This document shows positions 33,419 to 33,447 of a DNA stretch of 33,447 nucleotides, one piece after another. Position 1 is the stretch's first letter; the number at the start of each line of letters is the position of its first letter. Below the pieces are notes generated by a model. It saw only the letters and a program-made list of their open reading frames with translations. It searched no databases and was not told the origin of the DNA. A program made the position numbers and the translations under genes. The DNA comes from JBBIJR01 sp037445875 (GTDB lineage: Bacteria > CLD3 > SB21): positions 1 through 33,447 of the forward strand of contig JBBIJR010000037.1 in assembly GCA_037445875.1 (NCBI GenBank). The letters are read 5' to 3'.

Positions 33419-33447
33419 GGGATTTGGCCCTCGTCAACCTGCGCGCA

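Overview
The window is a bacterial chromosome segment of moderately high GC, judged by eye. It holds the end of a str-type locus (tuf) followed by one nearly unbroken S10-spc-alpha ribosomal protein cluster, then smaller housekeeping blocks. Gene order, clear AGGAG-type Shine-Dalgarno sites, a short ProRS without an editing domain, a six-domain S1, and a purH-mreB-mreC-mreD-mrdA-rodA block all point to the FCB side of the bacterial tree (Chlorobi, Ignavibacteria, KSB1 or Zixibacteria-like lineages). The frequent Shine-Dalgarno sites argue against a typical Bacteroidia member. This placement is inference; no 16S rRNA gene is present.

Layout. 2-13314 (+): tuf, rpsJ, rplC, rplD, rplW, rplB, rpsS, rplV, rpsC, rplP, rpmC, rpsQ, rplN, rplX, rplE, zinc-type rpsN, rpsH, rplF, rplR, rpsE, rpmD, rplO, secY, map. 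13322-16901 (+): a promoter, then infA, rpmJ, rpsM, rpsK, rpsD, rpoA, rplQ. 16935-18929 (+): a Lys-rich unknown protein, a secreted GHL10-like protein and a GNAT acetyltransferase. 18947-21556 (+): rpsA with its own promoter and structured leader, a terminator, and rnhB. 21535-24274 (-): a tRNA array and proS, then an alpha/beta hydrolase. 24297-24739 (+): panD with its own promoter. 24740-33418 (-): purH, mreB, mreC, mreD, mrdA, rodA, a HAD hydrolase and an unknown lipoprotein, probably one operon from a promoter at 33390-33418.

The most unusual part is 23764-24274. A normal tRNA-Arg(CCG) gene is preceded, on the same strand, by two identical 124-bp units. Each unit contains a 107-nt tRNA-Arg-derived element that keeps the acceptor stem and D arm. 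Its anticodon arm is replaced by a 9-bp hairpin and its T arm is lengthened by a 29-nt palindromic insertion. Between the tRNA and proS is a short ORF with eight proline codons out of 36. It ends just inside the proS start, which is a plausible attenuation or coupling leader for prolyl-tRNA synthetase. Other points of note are a codon-usage break near the 3' end of tuf, a double-length L29, extended L5 and L17, an rpsA start without a Shine-Dalgarno, and a shared TTG-N16/17-TAYATT promoter pattern.
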